64,000 bases of DNA from Capsaspora owczarzaki ATCC 30864 (GCF_000151315.2 NW_011887300.1:74614-138613); one strand, 5' to 3'. Numbered from the stretch's first letter, positions 22,266 to 34,132 are shown. Numbers and translations are program-made. Notes: a model not told the origin generated them from the sequence alone.

Positions 22266-25200
22266 TCATGACGATGCGTGGGGATTGTTCATGCGCATGA
22301 GTTGAAGGCGCATTGCTTCCGTCTCCTTGAGCAAGCGGGCATTTTCAGTACGCAGCGCATTCATCTCCTTCAGATCGGCTTTGCTGCTGGGAGCCGGCGC
22401 AGGTTCGATGGAACTGCTGCGCTTCGGGCTGTTGTTTTGCTCGCCAGCAGTATCGGATCCGTTGCCAGAAGACATTTCAATGTCCCTCCTCTGCTTGGCC
22501 GACGAGGGCTCGCCAGACGGGGTGTGGTTGTGCTGACGAGGGGTGGAGTTGGCGCGGTAGCTGCTCGTGCTCACCTCACCGCCCTTTCCTTTCAGGGTCA
22601 GGTAGAGCTTGGGCACCAACAGCAGACCGACAATGATCGGGACTGTCAGCAAGACCTCGAGCGATTCGATAATGAAAAAGAAGGTGGCGTTGCCCTTTGT
22701 GGCACGCAGGATGATTTGCAAGATAACCGCCACCACAAGCCAGTTGTAGACAGACAGGGCAATAAACTTGGATTCGTTGAACGCCGAGGGCGCCTTGCGG
22801 ACGCTGAAGCAAACCACGGCAAGGCCTCCGAGAGCAACAACCTCCAGGATGTACATGGCATTGTCCCACCAGTTAATGTTGCACACCAAGTAGCTTTCGT
22901 TGCCAGAGATGAGCTGCTCGGCGTGCGGGGGATTCACGACAGTCCAGATGATGAGAATGAGGATGACGACCGCGTTCATCTGCAAAAAGTGGTAGAACAG
23001 GCGACGGTCATTCAGAGGTGAAGACTTGGTGACGGTCGCCTTGAACACGCGCGCAATTCGGTATGTCTTGAGGAAGAGCGCCGAGAACATGATGCTAAAG
23101 CCCAGGTGGCGCATCCAGACACGCGCCGTGCACTGGGCGGTGCTTGGGTCGTCCGAGTAGTCGAGGAAGATCCAGAGCATGGACATGACAGCGCCAAACA
23201 AGATGAGCAGCAGGTATGTGGGGCTGGCCGACTGAATGATGCGGATGCGGCGGAAATGCCAAGTCATCAGCCCCATAATCAAGCAAATCAGCACAATAAG
23301 GCCGGCGAGAGTGAACATGGTGATGCGGGCAGCTGGGGCGGTTTCTGTTGGGGTGACGAGCGAGTCTGGGTCGGGCAACAGGCTCTCCCAAACCGCCCGA
23401 TTGTTCAACAACCACGCGCACGTGGCCTCTTCCAAGGTCTTGTTCTGGTAAACCGACGCAGCAACAATGTCCTGCTGCGCGTACTCTGTGTACGAGAACT
23501 GGCTGACGAACGAATAGGCGACCGAGTTTTTTTGTTTCAAGCCCGCCCAGGCCACCTTCTTGACAACTTCTGCGGGGTAGTCGCAGTTGTATCCGTCGCC
23601 CACTAAACGCGGCAAGGGAGCAGGGAGAGAAGTGGTTTGCAAGTAGCAGCAGGGTGAGTACAATTCAACGTGAAAAACAGCAAAATAAACACAATATCGA
23701 AAGAGCTTACAAGTCGCGCACACTTCAGTGTACTCGGGGAGCGTAACTCGACGAAGCCCAACCCCAGAAATGGACGAGAAGATGGAGTGGGGCTTGTAAA
23801 AGTACGTAATGAAGGGCTTGCGGGCGGCGTACGCCTCGTGAATATTGCGCACAATCGCAGACTCGACGTCGTCGGCTTCTTCGGGAAGCATGGGAATGAC
23901 AGTCGCGTTGAACGGGAGGCCAAGATTCCGAATAATGGTCTCGTCCAGCGGCAACCAGTACGGCGGAGGCGTCCAGAAGGTGATGAGCTGAGTGTTGTTT
24001 TCTTGCAGGCGGTAGGTTTCGCGCACCTGCTCCACCAGGGCGGAGAGGGCGTCGTGACAGTCCTGCAGCGTTGCAGATCCATTGCTTGGGTTGCACACGT
24101 CGCTGTTCAGGGTGTCATCGACGGAATCGGCCACGCTCAACGACGTCAGCGTGTCACCCGTCGTGGCCGACGAGTTGATGGTTTCTCGCTGGAAGATTTC
24201 GACCGTTTCGGCAAAGCTGAGTGCGCAGCAGCATTCAAACAGCGAGCATTTAAACAGTGAGCAGGCCGTGGGGCAGCATGTTGTGCAGCAGTTCGGAGAC
24301 CACTTACTAGCATCAAGCATGTTGTGCAGCAGTTCGGAGACCACTTACTAGTACGCGTCGTAGCTGGTCATGGAGCGGCTAATATTGGCCACATAGTCGG
24401 GGATGTACCAACCCAAGCGAGCAACAAAGCCAAGAGGCCCAACTGCGGAAAAAGAAGCAGGAAACGAAAAAAATACCAAGTTAGGGAATCAGCAACACCT
24501 TTAAAATTCAATCACCAGTATCGCTTACGGTTTTGCACGGTTTTGAGAGCAATGTAGTCGTCCAGCACATCATCAAGGCCCCACAACTCCATGTAGGCGT
24601 CGACCTCGCCAAGGCCCAGCTTTTCAATGACGTTCTCGTCCGAAATGCCCGCGAGGTCGATGATTTCCGCCGGAATGCCCAATTTCTCCTATGGAATGAG
24701 TGTATGTCGTTGTTATTAGTCGCAGCGCAATTTCCATTTGCATCTCGGAGCAATTAAAAAAGAACAACAACAACAAAACAACTAAAAAACAACTACAAAA
24801 CAACAACAACAACAACAAAAATCCGCTCAAACGCGCAACAAACTTTTGTATTTCCGCACCTCAAGCAGGATGGTGGCCAGGATGTTGTCGACAATGGCGC
24901 CGTCCCAGCTGCCGTACGCCAGACGGATGGGCTCGAGGTCTGTGCGGAGCGCTCCTGCAAAACACACGCGCAATTCGAGTTCAAACTGAGCACCAAACGT
25001 CCGTCACGTCGCCCATTTCTTCCATTTCTTTGGCAACGTGAGTTTTGTTTTTTGTGCGAATTCTGGTTGCTGTCAACAACTCGCACTTGCCAACGGAATT
25101 GGGGACCCGTCCCCGGCTTATTTCCTAAGCGCTCTCTGTCTCTGTCTCTGTCTTTGTCTCCGAATGTACTTCAAGCTCACCACAGTAGTGTTCCCCCCCC

Positions 25201-26130
25201 CCCCGCTTGATTTGGTTCCGACTCGACTGTAAGTGTGTGCGGTGCGCTATTCGCGTTTCGGCGAACGGCAGTTGGAACACTCCCCTCCCACCACCCTCTC
25301 TCTTCCACCCGCGCAACCCGCCATTTCCGTCCTCCTTCCTCCGTCCCTCCTCCTCCCCAAAGTCAAGTCTATCAAACTGTTCTGCCAACCGCATCTCCAT
25401 GCAAAATCCGCCGTATCCTGGCAATCAACAGCCCTCCCCGCTGCTTAAATAAACACCGCAAAATGAAATAAAAACAAAATCCAGATTAAAAAAAAAGCGG
25501 ACGCAAAACAAAATGCCAATGCCAAAAATACACTCGAGCGCATGAGTGTAATCATCTCATCCGCCTTTCACAGTGTGGTGCTTGCCAACAAGCCACAACA
25601 ACAATAAAACGGAGGTAGTCGAACGCCATGCTGGGCTGTGCGATGGCGGAGAACGGCAGCGCGTCCCAGGCGACAAAACGCCAGACGAACGTGACTCAGA
25701 AACAACAAGTTTCACTTCGCTTGTGTTTATCCGGTCTGCGAATGTCGAATTGGGCAGAGAAAAAAAGGCGTTTCAAGCGGTGTTTTTTTGACAGTGGAGA
25801 AGGCAAAGGAAGTGTGCTCATGCCGGGTATGTGTGGGTGCGTGTGGGGCTTGTGTGTGAGAGACAAAAGTTGCTGGGTGGAAGAAGGGAGGGGGTGAAGT
25901 GGTAGGAGTGGTCGATGGGAACGAACGGGTCGAAGCAGCGTTGATTCATTCTCTCGCCTCCGCCGCTTCAGCTCATCCATGACGCACCCTGGCAACGCGG
26001 AATGGCGGGTGGCATTGTGTAGATTCTTACGTCGCTCGGAAGCCGGGAAGCATGCAGAATGCGCCGCGGGAATCGACAGCACGGCAACCAGCAGGATGAC
26101 CGCAAACAAGTGTTTGTACCGATGCATCAT
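22266..26130 (-). CDS. Class C (GABA-B-like) GPCR with a glycine-betaine-binding (OpuAC-like) ectodomain
   Basis: 763 residues from six exons: 26130-26031, 24954-24860, 24688-24529, 24442-24349, 24216-23711 and 23602-22266; phases close exactly. Signal peptide: MMHRYKHLFAVILLVAVLSI and the following AAHS. The ectodomain (about 35-390) resembles bacterial OpuAC substrate-binding proteins: LAYGSWDGAIVDNILATILL, EKLGIPAEIIDL, GLGEVDAYMELWG, ITFWTPPPYW, FITYFYKPHSIFSS and LPEY, including Trp/Tyr residues at places where such proteins form an aromatic cage for quaternary amines. A 7TM_3-type bundle follows (about 440-690), with RIRIIQSASPTYLLLILFG, the class C signature near TM1-TM2. The cytosolic tail ends in a heptad-like coil (MNALRTENARLLKETEAMRL), as in GABA-B receptors. 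The ligand is inferred, not shown. Intron 1 is unusually long (1076 bases). Confidence 0.85.
24276..24351. repeat. 35-bp direct repeat (41-bp period) duplicating a splice donor
   Basis: The sequence at 24276-24310 recurs exactly at 24317-24351. On the minus strand each copy contains cta|gtaagtgg. Only the donor at 24348 keeps the receptor reading frame; use of the second donor would add 41 nt and shift the frame. Confidence 0.92.
24955..26030 (-). other. Long first intron of the GPCR gene
   Basis: 1076 bases between the signal-peptide exon and the ectodomain. It has a C10 run near 25195-25204, CT-rich stretches and an A-rich stretch. No exon, RNA gene or mobile element was recognised. Confidence 0.5.
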
Positions 26131-26403
26131 TGTTGCAATTGGATACGAAAAAAAAAAAAAAAAAAAAGGTATGGAAAAGCGAAACTAAAGCAACCAAGAA
26201 AATTTAACGATTAAAAAGAGACTGCGCAACCAGCAAAACGAGCAAACCGCAGTTGCATATCAGAACCGCAGTTGCAAATCGGAACACGAACAAACCGCTA
26301 TTGTACATCACTCGCAAAAACATGGTGAATAATCGCCCACAAGCAACAAAAGAATGATTCAAAACAACCGAAGCACTTGCATTGTACTGAGACAGGAAAT
26401 CAA
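26131..26403. other. Intergenic
   Basis: About 270 bases between two minus-strand genes, with an A tract at 26149-26167 upstream of the receptor start codon. Nothing else seen. Confidence 0.5.
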
Positions 26404-29182
26404 CTACACCCATACTTGCAACAGATACCAATAAATGAAAACAGAGATGGCCAACGCGAGCAAAATGCGAAGCTGGTTGGTTCGTAGCTGGGATTGGAAG
26501 AGCGCAGCCGTGTCGGCCTTCGACGCATGGCGCTTGTCGCGCTGAATCTTGCGCTTGATGACAAACCGATCAACCGGGATGCCTAGCGTACAGAGATCAA
26601 AGAACAAATAGAACAAAAGTCAGATTCGGAAGTTTGTCCACGAGCACGGAAAAAACAAGCGGCAAAACGCTCACCAGAATCGACAATGTATCGATAAATG
26701 CCGTTGGAGGTGGCCTTATCGATTCCTTGCGGGACTTCGACAAAGAGGTGGGCTCTGGGTTGTGGCATTCAAGCAAAAACAATCGACCAGTGAGCACAAA
26801 CTAGCCGATATGCAACCAGCATCAACTCGGATCGTACTTGTTTTTGTGAGTGAGATAGGCGGCGAACGTCACGACTGGAGAAAATCGTTGCAGAATGCTT
26901 TGCTCCACATCGATAGACCAATAGGTCTTATCGCCACGAACAACGCGCCAAGACAGTCGGCCTGTCAGCCACAGCTGAGGAGAGAAAAACCAAACAAACA
27001 CAAAGAAAAGGTCAGCAAGTTGGACGCCAATGATGCAAGCCGCCGCTCTCCAGCAACGGGAAGACTCACATTGCCATCGCGGTCGAGGTAACCAGCGTCG
27101 CCCGTGCGCAGCCACTTTTGCGAGCCGTCGTACACCAGACGAGCATCGGTGACTTCTTCGGTGTTGACCTATGCTCCAGAGCAAGAGTTCAAGTCAAATT
27201 GAGATAAATGCGCTTTCAACGCCAGGCCGTTAGGAAAGGGCAGCCAAGAGCAAAACATACCTGCCAGCCAGCCACGACAATCTCGCCAATTTCACCAGTC
27301 TTGAGACGCAGCGAAGCCAAGGTCTCGGTGTGTAGATCGCCGTCGGAAGAGCGAATGACGGCCACTCCATTTCTGGAACATCACCATAACTACTGTTAGC
27401 CTTTGGACGAGGGCTGGTTGGGAAAGTCAACTTTCACGTTTCGAGTACTCACGGAACAAACGGCAAACCGACGCAATGGCCGATTGCGTTGGGCGTCTCG
27501 ACAATCTGCTTGAGCGCGGCATGCGCAAGCGAAATGGGCTCGGCCTCTGTACTGCCGTAGACGACAATGACTTGTCGACTGGGCACAGCCTGCAATCCGC
27601 CAAGTTGTCAAATGAGCGACAAAGGTGGAACAAAAAACACACCGAAAACACTGCATCTCCTGCAATCAACAGGCATCTAAGCCTTCCATACCTGCATCAA
27701 AACATCAAGCGTCTCGCGATAGACGGGGGCGCCGCCGACGACAATCTTGCGCACGGGCAGCTTGACGTTGGATTTGACGCAGAATCGCGCCAGCGCCTCC
27801 ATGACGGCTGGAGATCCAGCAGCCAGCGTGCAGCGATGCAACGCCATGCGACCGACCGACACGGCAGGGCTGGTGGGGCTCACGGTGGGCTGAAGCAGAC
27901 AGGTGCCGCCCGTCAGCAGAAAATGCAAGGCAAAGATGTTGAGGTTGGTGAAGACAATCTCGTCCTGCTCGCTGCGAACCTCCGAGCCCGACTTCATCCA
28001 CTTATCGTAGCACTCGCTGATGGCTTTGGACTGGAGCGACAGGAATGAGTGGCGGCGGAAGAGCGGCTTGGGATTGCCCGTGCTGCCCGTTGTGAAGGTG
28101 ACGAGCGCGTACTCGACATCCGAGCAGACGTCGGACTCGGTGATTCCTTCCCATCCAATATCGGAGGAGGAGGAGGAGGAGGAGGAGGAGGAGGAGGAGG
28201 ACGGCACTGCTGCTTGAGGTGTCTGAGCTTGGGCTGCAGACTGAGCCTTGGAGCGCCCTGAGGCTGTGCTGCGCAGAACGCGGCCTGGCGTCGCGGGAGT
28301 GGTTGCCAGATCGTTGTCTGCATCTGCGCTGTTCGAACGCTTGGCCGCATCGGCATTCGCGCGGCCGGAAGAGCGCTTGTTCGAATCCTCCGACTCCTTG
28401 ACTGCGCCGTCTGCCAGCAGAGCAGCGCTGCTGGTCGTCGGGACGCCACCGGCCTGCAAGTAGCTCTCTGACAGAACGAGGTGCCTTGGAATCGAGTTGA
28501 TTGCCGGGAGGAGCACTCTGAGGTACCAGTACGATCCCTTCATTCGAATCCACGCCGCTGGCTGGACGGCCGCAATGCAGTGATTGACGCGCTTGAGCCC
28601 GATTTCTGGGTCAATGACAACGAGGATGGCGCCGTGGCACATGCACGCCAGCGCGACTGCGTAAAAGTCGAACGACAGCGCAACCGTCGCGAGAACGCGG
28701 TCGCCTGGCTTGATCCCGCTCGAGCGAAGCAGCGCAACGACGGCTCGGATGCGGCGGTACAGCTGCGCGTAAGTGACGCTCTCATCGCCGATAATCTGAA
28801 CGAGCAGCCCATTGAGAAACAAGTACCCACGGATGCATCAAAAAATAGTGAGCGCAAACTCATTGGCATTGGCATTGCAGATGATTCGACATGCAGATTG
28901 ACGTGCAACTGCACGGAGGTTGGTTGAGCGGGTCGGGTAGGCGCAGGTTCCGAATCGGAGATCTCTCTCAATCTCGCTCTCACTCTCGCTTCGTCCCGCT
29001 CTCCTGTTGCGAAGCCGCCATCGCTAGCCAAAGCCATGCTTCGGTGTTGACGATGCACTGATAACGGGGGGCAAAGGCGTGTGAGTTGGGTTGGCAAGGA
29101 GAGGGGGTTTGCGACTCACGAGCGCAGTCTTGTTGGCCAGCGAGCGAGCGCGGCGAACGGCCTCCAAGAACGCGTTTGGCAT
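26404..29182 (-). CDS. AMP-forming acyl-CoA synthetase-like enzyme with C-terminal membrane anchor
   Basis: 636 residues from eight exons: 29182-29120, 28795-27692, 27589-27453, 27372-27261, 27168-27070, 26974-26838, 26754-26675 and 26582-26404; phases close. ANL-superfamily adenylating enzyme that activates a carboxylic acid with ATP. Motifs in order: ESVTYAQLYRR, GDRVLATVALS, ATP-binding loop VTFTTGSTGNPKP, VVGGAPVY, YGSTEAEPIS, RTGDAGYLDRDGN, and an altered C-terminal lid (IPVDRFVIKRKIQR) that could supply the adenylation lysine. A low-complexity insert of about 85 residues, ending in a Ser run, sits just before the ATP loop. The last 20 residues are hydrophobic (LRILLALAISVFIYWYLLQV), so a tail-anchored protein is likely. 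The arrangement recalls OleC-type ligases, but the substrate is unknown. Exon 2 was taken at 28795 because it keeps phase and continues the family N-terminus. Confidence 0.82.
28796..29119 (-). other. Intron 1 of the acyl-CoA synthetase-like gene
   Basis: 324 bases. A short open stretch at 29055-28980 is flanked by weak splice-like sites but is not needed for the protein; see rejected items. Confidence 0.5.
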
Positions 29183-29430
29183 TGTTGGGGGGGGGGGGAA
29201 TGACTAGACTGAGCTTGAACGAGACCAGAAAAGTCCAGCTTATGTTGTGCTCTACGTACGGAGAACTCGGTTTGTCCAGGCAGAACTCCTCTACTCGAAG
29301 CATGTCCGAAATGGCGACTTCAACACGTCGGATCCAATCGAGTTGGATTCTTCAACTGTATGACAACTTTGACAGCACCGTTTTTGGCTGCTTTCATTCT
29401 TGTTTCTTTTACTCGTTTTGTACTCTCTGA
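29183..29430. promoter_or_regulatory. Divergent intergenic region
   Basis: About 250 bases between divergent starts. A G11 run lies near 29189-29199. It probably carries the promoters of the acyl-CoA synthetase-like gene and GSDH copy 2. Confidence 0.4.
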
Positions 29431-32400
29431 ATGAACGCACGGCTTGTTCTACTCTGCGCGTTGGGGCTTTGCCTTGTCGTCGCCGTGACAGCTCAAGTCA
29501 TTCCTGAGGACGGTTTTCAAGAGGCGACCTATGTCCAGGATATCACGGAGCCTGTCAAGCTGGTCTTTGCGCCGGATGGATCTGTCTGGCTCGCCGAAAA
29601 GGGTGGCAGAATCCGGTACTGGCCGACCGCCATCACGGATCCTTCCAACCCCGGTTTGGTGATTGCAGACCTGCGCACCAAAGTCTTCAATTGGTGGTAA
29701 GTTGTCTTTGGTGCTGTGTGTTGCCACTGTTGCTGCATGCTGCATCGTGTCGCCTTGTGCTGCCGCAGGGAATGAGAATGCTAGGAAGCGTGGGAGGAGT
29801 GAGGAACTTGGCTGTCCACATCCTAATTTTCCATGGTCTCGTGAGGAGGCAAACACCCGGTGGGGTGACCGGATGGACATCTATCGCTGGAGATGTCGAC
29901 CACTTGACACACTGCCAAGAAGAGTGTGATTGGGTGGGGGCGCCAACAAAGCAGGAAGAAGTGGGTGACTGAAGTGCCCAAAAAAACAAAACCAACAATC
30001 CTCGCAAAGTACGCAGCGGGTTCCAAATCCACCCAGCTTGTCACCGATGGAATCTGGCTCGGGCGTTCATCTTGCTATGCATCGGTGACTCATGTCATTA
30101 ACTCGATATTGGATACATCACATGACATCGACTCTCTTTAGGGATCGTGGATTGCAAAGCATTGTGCATCATCCTGCGTGGCCTGCGCAGCCCTACCTGT
30201 ACGTGCTCTACTCTGCTGACAACAAACTCGGGAGCCCTCCGCCCCTCTATTCCGACCAGTGCGACTACGACGTGCTTTGCGAGGGCAGGTAACCAACATT
30301 GCAGAGTTTCCCGTGACAACTCCCGCCGCGATATTTTGCTCACTGCGCTTCATTTGTTGAACTTGAATCTCACATTCATTGCACCGTGCTCCTCGAATCG
30401 AATCGCCGTTCGAGCAATCCAGTGCTGTGCTGGCACGACTCAAGTTTGACCTGTCTGTGCCGGAACTGGTCGAAGAAGTCAATCTGATTAACGATTGGTG
30501 CTCGACCAGCCCTTCTCATCACACTGGCGACATGTTCTTTGGCCCTGAGGGTGCGCTGCATGTGCTGGTCGGCGACTCTGCCCATTTTGACTTTGTCGAT
30601 TACGGTCAGAACGAGCGCGACACTTGCCAGTCTCGCCTTCCCGCTGGAACGCAGTATGGCGGCGCATTCAAGTCGCAAATCACCAGCATTCTCACTGGTC
30701 ACCTGTTGCGTCTCGATCCAATGACGGGTGCCGCGTGGCCACAAAACCCAGCCCGAAACATGGCAGGGTACGACCCTCGCATTGCTGCCATTGGCATCCG
30801 CAACGGCTTTCGCGCAACCATTGACAAGGTGTCCAACGACATCTGGATTGGCGACGTTGGCTGGGCCGATTGGGAAGGTACGCACTGATGACGAGAACGT
30901 CTTTGGTGTATCAACTTGACTCTAATCGAGTTCAATGTTCACATGGTCGTGCAGAGGTGAACGTCATCCGCGCCGGAACGCTCGATGCCAAAGTCCCAAA
31001 CCTCGGGTGGCCGTAAGTGTGCTTGCGCTTCGTGTGCAGTTAGCAGAGGTGTCTCGGTACAGACCTAACTGGTGGCTGCATGCATCAGGTGCTACGAAGG
31101 CAGCAACGTCCAACCGAGCTATCAAGCCCTCAGAGGACAGCTCTGCACCGCCTTGTACAATGCTGGAGCAGCTGCGCACCACAAACCATTCTACAGCTAC
31201 AAGCACAATGACCGCAACTTTGCCGGAGTGCCGACTGATCCCACGCTGGGCAGCTCCGTCACTGGCGTTGCCGTCAACCGCGGCTCCAAGTTTCCGACCC
31301 GGTTTAACGGCGCCTTGTTTGTGGCTGATTTTTCTCGCGAAGGCAAGCATTGCGATGAGGTGTGCTATGCTGCTCGCGTCCACACTGACCTCGTTTTGGC
31401 ATCCACTTTTGCGCTTTTCACGACAGTCATCTTCACCTTCAAAGCTGGCGCGGACGGAAAGCCGAGCGCTACGAGCATTGAGCCCTTCCGCTCATCCGCC
31501 AGCGGTGTGTGCGATCTTGTCTTTGGTCCAGACGGTGCGCTCTACTGGATCTCGATCTTTGGCGGGTACATTAAGCGGGTGTCCTTCAGCAACGGAGCAA
31601 ACCAGCCTCCGATCGCAAGGCTGACGGCGTCTCCTGGCACCACCTCCGCCACTGTTCCATTTGTAGTAACATTCGATGCACAAAGCAGCTCCGACCCTGA
31701 CGGCGATGCTCTCGTGTACGATTGGGATTATGGGCAAGGATTCCAGGATGCCAACGGCCACGCCTCGACTCGCACCCGAACTTTCAGCACAGCCGGCTCG
31801 TACATTACTCGCGTTCGTGTCACGGATCCTCAGGGTCTCACCAACATTTACGGTCTGTCCATTTCGGCTGGAGTGAACTACCAAGTGACGATTGATGCCC
31901 CGAATGCCATGACGGCGCTCTTTGTGCCTGGAACCAACATCCCCTTCAGCGGCCGCGTCACCGAAACCATTCGAGGCGAGGTCGTGCCAGCTTTGCAGCT
32001 CACCTGGACTGTCACGATCCAGCACTGCCCCAGCATCCCCGGCGAATGCTTGCCCGACGGCACGCGCGCACCCAGTCCAGTCAACTGCCACACGCACCCG
32101 TACGTCAGCTTGCCCGGCGTGACAAGTGGGACAGTGTCTGCACCTGCGCACGAGTACCCTGCTTGGTTGACCTTCCAGCTGGCAGCCTCCATTCCGCAAG
32201 GTGGCTCGACTCCCTTGACCGTCGCACAGCAGCTCGAGTATCTGCCGTTGACTGGATTTTTGGAGGTGGATTCCGTTCCCTCAGGCCTCAAGATGATTGT
32301 TGGATCGACCGTCTGCATCACTCCCTGTCGCAAGCAGCTCATGCGCAATGCACCGACGAGCATCAGCGCTCCAGACAACCAAGACCAACCGTCCAGTCCA

Positions 32401-32745
32401 GGCGCTGGCCAAGTGTACAAGTTTGCGAGATGGTCGGATGATGCTTCCAAGCCAGCCACTCGCACCGAAGATGTGCCGTCCAGCGAACCTCAACTGCGGC
32501 TCGTTGCCGTTTTCAACCTGGAAGCTCGCCCTGCTGGTTATACCGACACACTTACGCTGGATCCTGCAAACCTTCCGTGTCCCACCGCACCGGCAACGTC
32601 TGCACCTACAGCAACATCGACTGCCCCAGCACCTCAACCATCTGGATGCTCATCTGCTGTAAAGACGCGGCTCTTGGCTGAAGCATGGAACTCGATTTTC
32701 GATGAACGCCGTTTGCGAGTGTCCTTGGTTTGCCCGGCCAACTAA
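29431..32745 (+). CDS. Secreted glucose/sorbosone dehydrogenase-like protein with PKD domain (copy 2, shorter)
   Basis: Exons 29431-29696, 30142-30288, 30423-30877, 30956-31013, 31089-31342 and 31427-32745; the first five have exactly the lengths of copy 1. Signal peptide MNARLVLLCALGLCLVVAVT. The propeller and PKD domain (SSSDPDGDALVYDWDYGQGF) are nearly identical to copy 1, with replacements such as FDLAVPR to FDLSVPE. After GCSSAV the sequence departs and ends within 27 residues, so the three C-terminal repeats of copy 1 are missing. Intron 5 (31343-31426, 84 bases) again has the GC donor GAAG|gcaagc and contains no in-frame stop, so its retention would add 28 residues. In copy 1 the same intron has a stop, which supports its being an intron. 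A sugar oxidase or dehydrogenase role is inferred from the family. Confidence 0.85.
30423..32660 (+). repeat. Inverted duplication, right arm
   Basis: Counterpart of 18777-20984. Introns 3 and 4 are nearly identical between arms, while introns 1 and 2 outside this tract are strongly diverged. This pattern fits a recent conversion tract. Confidence 0.88.
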
Positions 32746-34132
32746 CTGCTGAATGTCTGTCAATAAAGTATGCATGGTTAGCACCCCGCTCAACCTTTGG
32801 AGAGGTCTATTCCGACCATAGTACATGGGTGCAGTAAAGATCGAGGCAGCATGTTGATTCGCTGATCTTCGGAATTCGAAAAGATTTGGTGTGGTCGCGT
32901 CCGGGCAAGTGTGTATGTGTATGTGTGATGGTACCATGACTGAGTGGCGATATCACGTTTGTCCATGTGCCCGGGGCTTGGAGTTGTGGGATCAAGCGAA
33001 TCCAAAGGCCGCAAACCAACATGTTTCTAGTCCCGTCCTGAGTGCGACTTTCCACCGACTCGCCTTGAATAAGGGGTGCAGATGTTCGTGTTTGTCAGTT
33101 GCGTTGCATAAAAGTGCTGAAAAGGGGATTTGCTGATTTTCGGCTGGTACCGATGGCAAATTTTGCAAAATTTCAGACCAGCAACTGAACAATCATGCAT
33201 TGACATGCCAGTACCGGTCGCCAGCTCAAATTCTGACCCAACACCAGAGTCGACCAGTGATACAATTACAAGACAGTTTGTTTTGATTGTCATCACGGCG
33301 GGAAACACCCAGCGCCATTCTGTGCCGGGAAGATTGTGCTGCGAATCCAACGCTCAAGGACCAGACCAATCGGTCAATGTTCCTTTGACTTCCACTCGCT
33401 CTCCTGCACAAATAAGTAGCAACTATCATATTTACTAGATAATCCAGGAACTGCCTCGGCCATTGCATCCGTCCGAGTCAATCACCGACGAGTGCAAAGT
33501 CACCCCCCCTTTTTTTTGTCTCCCGCACTTTGCCGAACCTCGAAATGCCACAATCCCCATTCACAAGGCTTTCCCTCGCGCTTGAGATGATTGCAGTGCA
33601 CATCTCTGCTCAATCCCATTTTGCACTTATTTTGCGCTCTGAGAATGAGTGCCAGTCTCTCTTTTGTGTCCAGGTTTGACAACTGTCCCAATTTCGCTAT
33701 TCGTTTTGTTTTTATTTGTTTCGCTTTTCGCTTTTGTGCGTTTTCCACTCGCACAAATGACAACAAGCGATTAAGATCAAAGCAGTGTTTTATGCAGCGG
33801 GTCGCGAGTGGGACTGGATTGAGCGATGAGTGACGAGCGATGAAGGGGAATGAAGTGAGAAGGGAGCGCACGTGGGAAATGGCGCTGTGGACCTCTCCTT
33901 CCTCTTCTTCCTTCTTCTTCTTCATTTGCTGGCTTGGCGTTGTGCTCCAGATCCGCATTGCGTGGTCTCGAAGATCCGCGTCTCCTGCTGCAAGAACGCA
34001 CAGCGTCGGCGGTGGGAAGTGGGACGAGCGATGCTGATCACGATTTCGAGATCTCGCCGCTCTTTTCGTTTTCGACTCGCTTGCTCTGTGACTGTGGGGC
34101 ATTGAGGTTGGGGGGACGCAGATTGGGTGGCT

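Noticed and set aside
28980-29055. Possible extra exon in intron 1 of the acyl-CoA synthetase-like gene
   Set aside because: Splicing 29120 directly to 28795 is in phase and gives the expected family N-terminus; the extra piece has weak borders and no match.
33027-33438. Open frames of about 100 codons in the 2.1-kb intergenic region
   Set aside because: Overlap on opposite strands, no motif, no coherent codon pattern.
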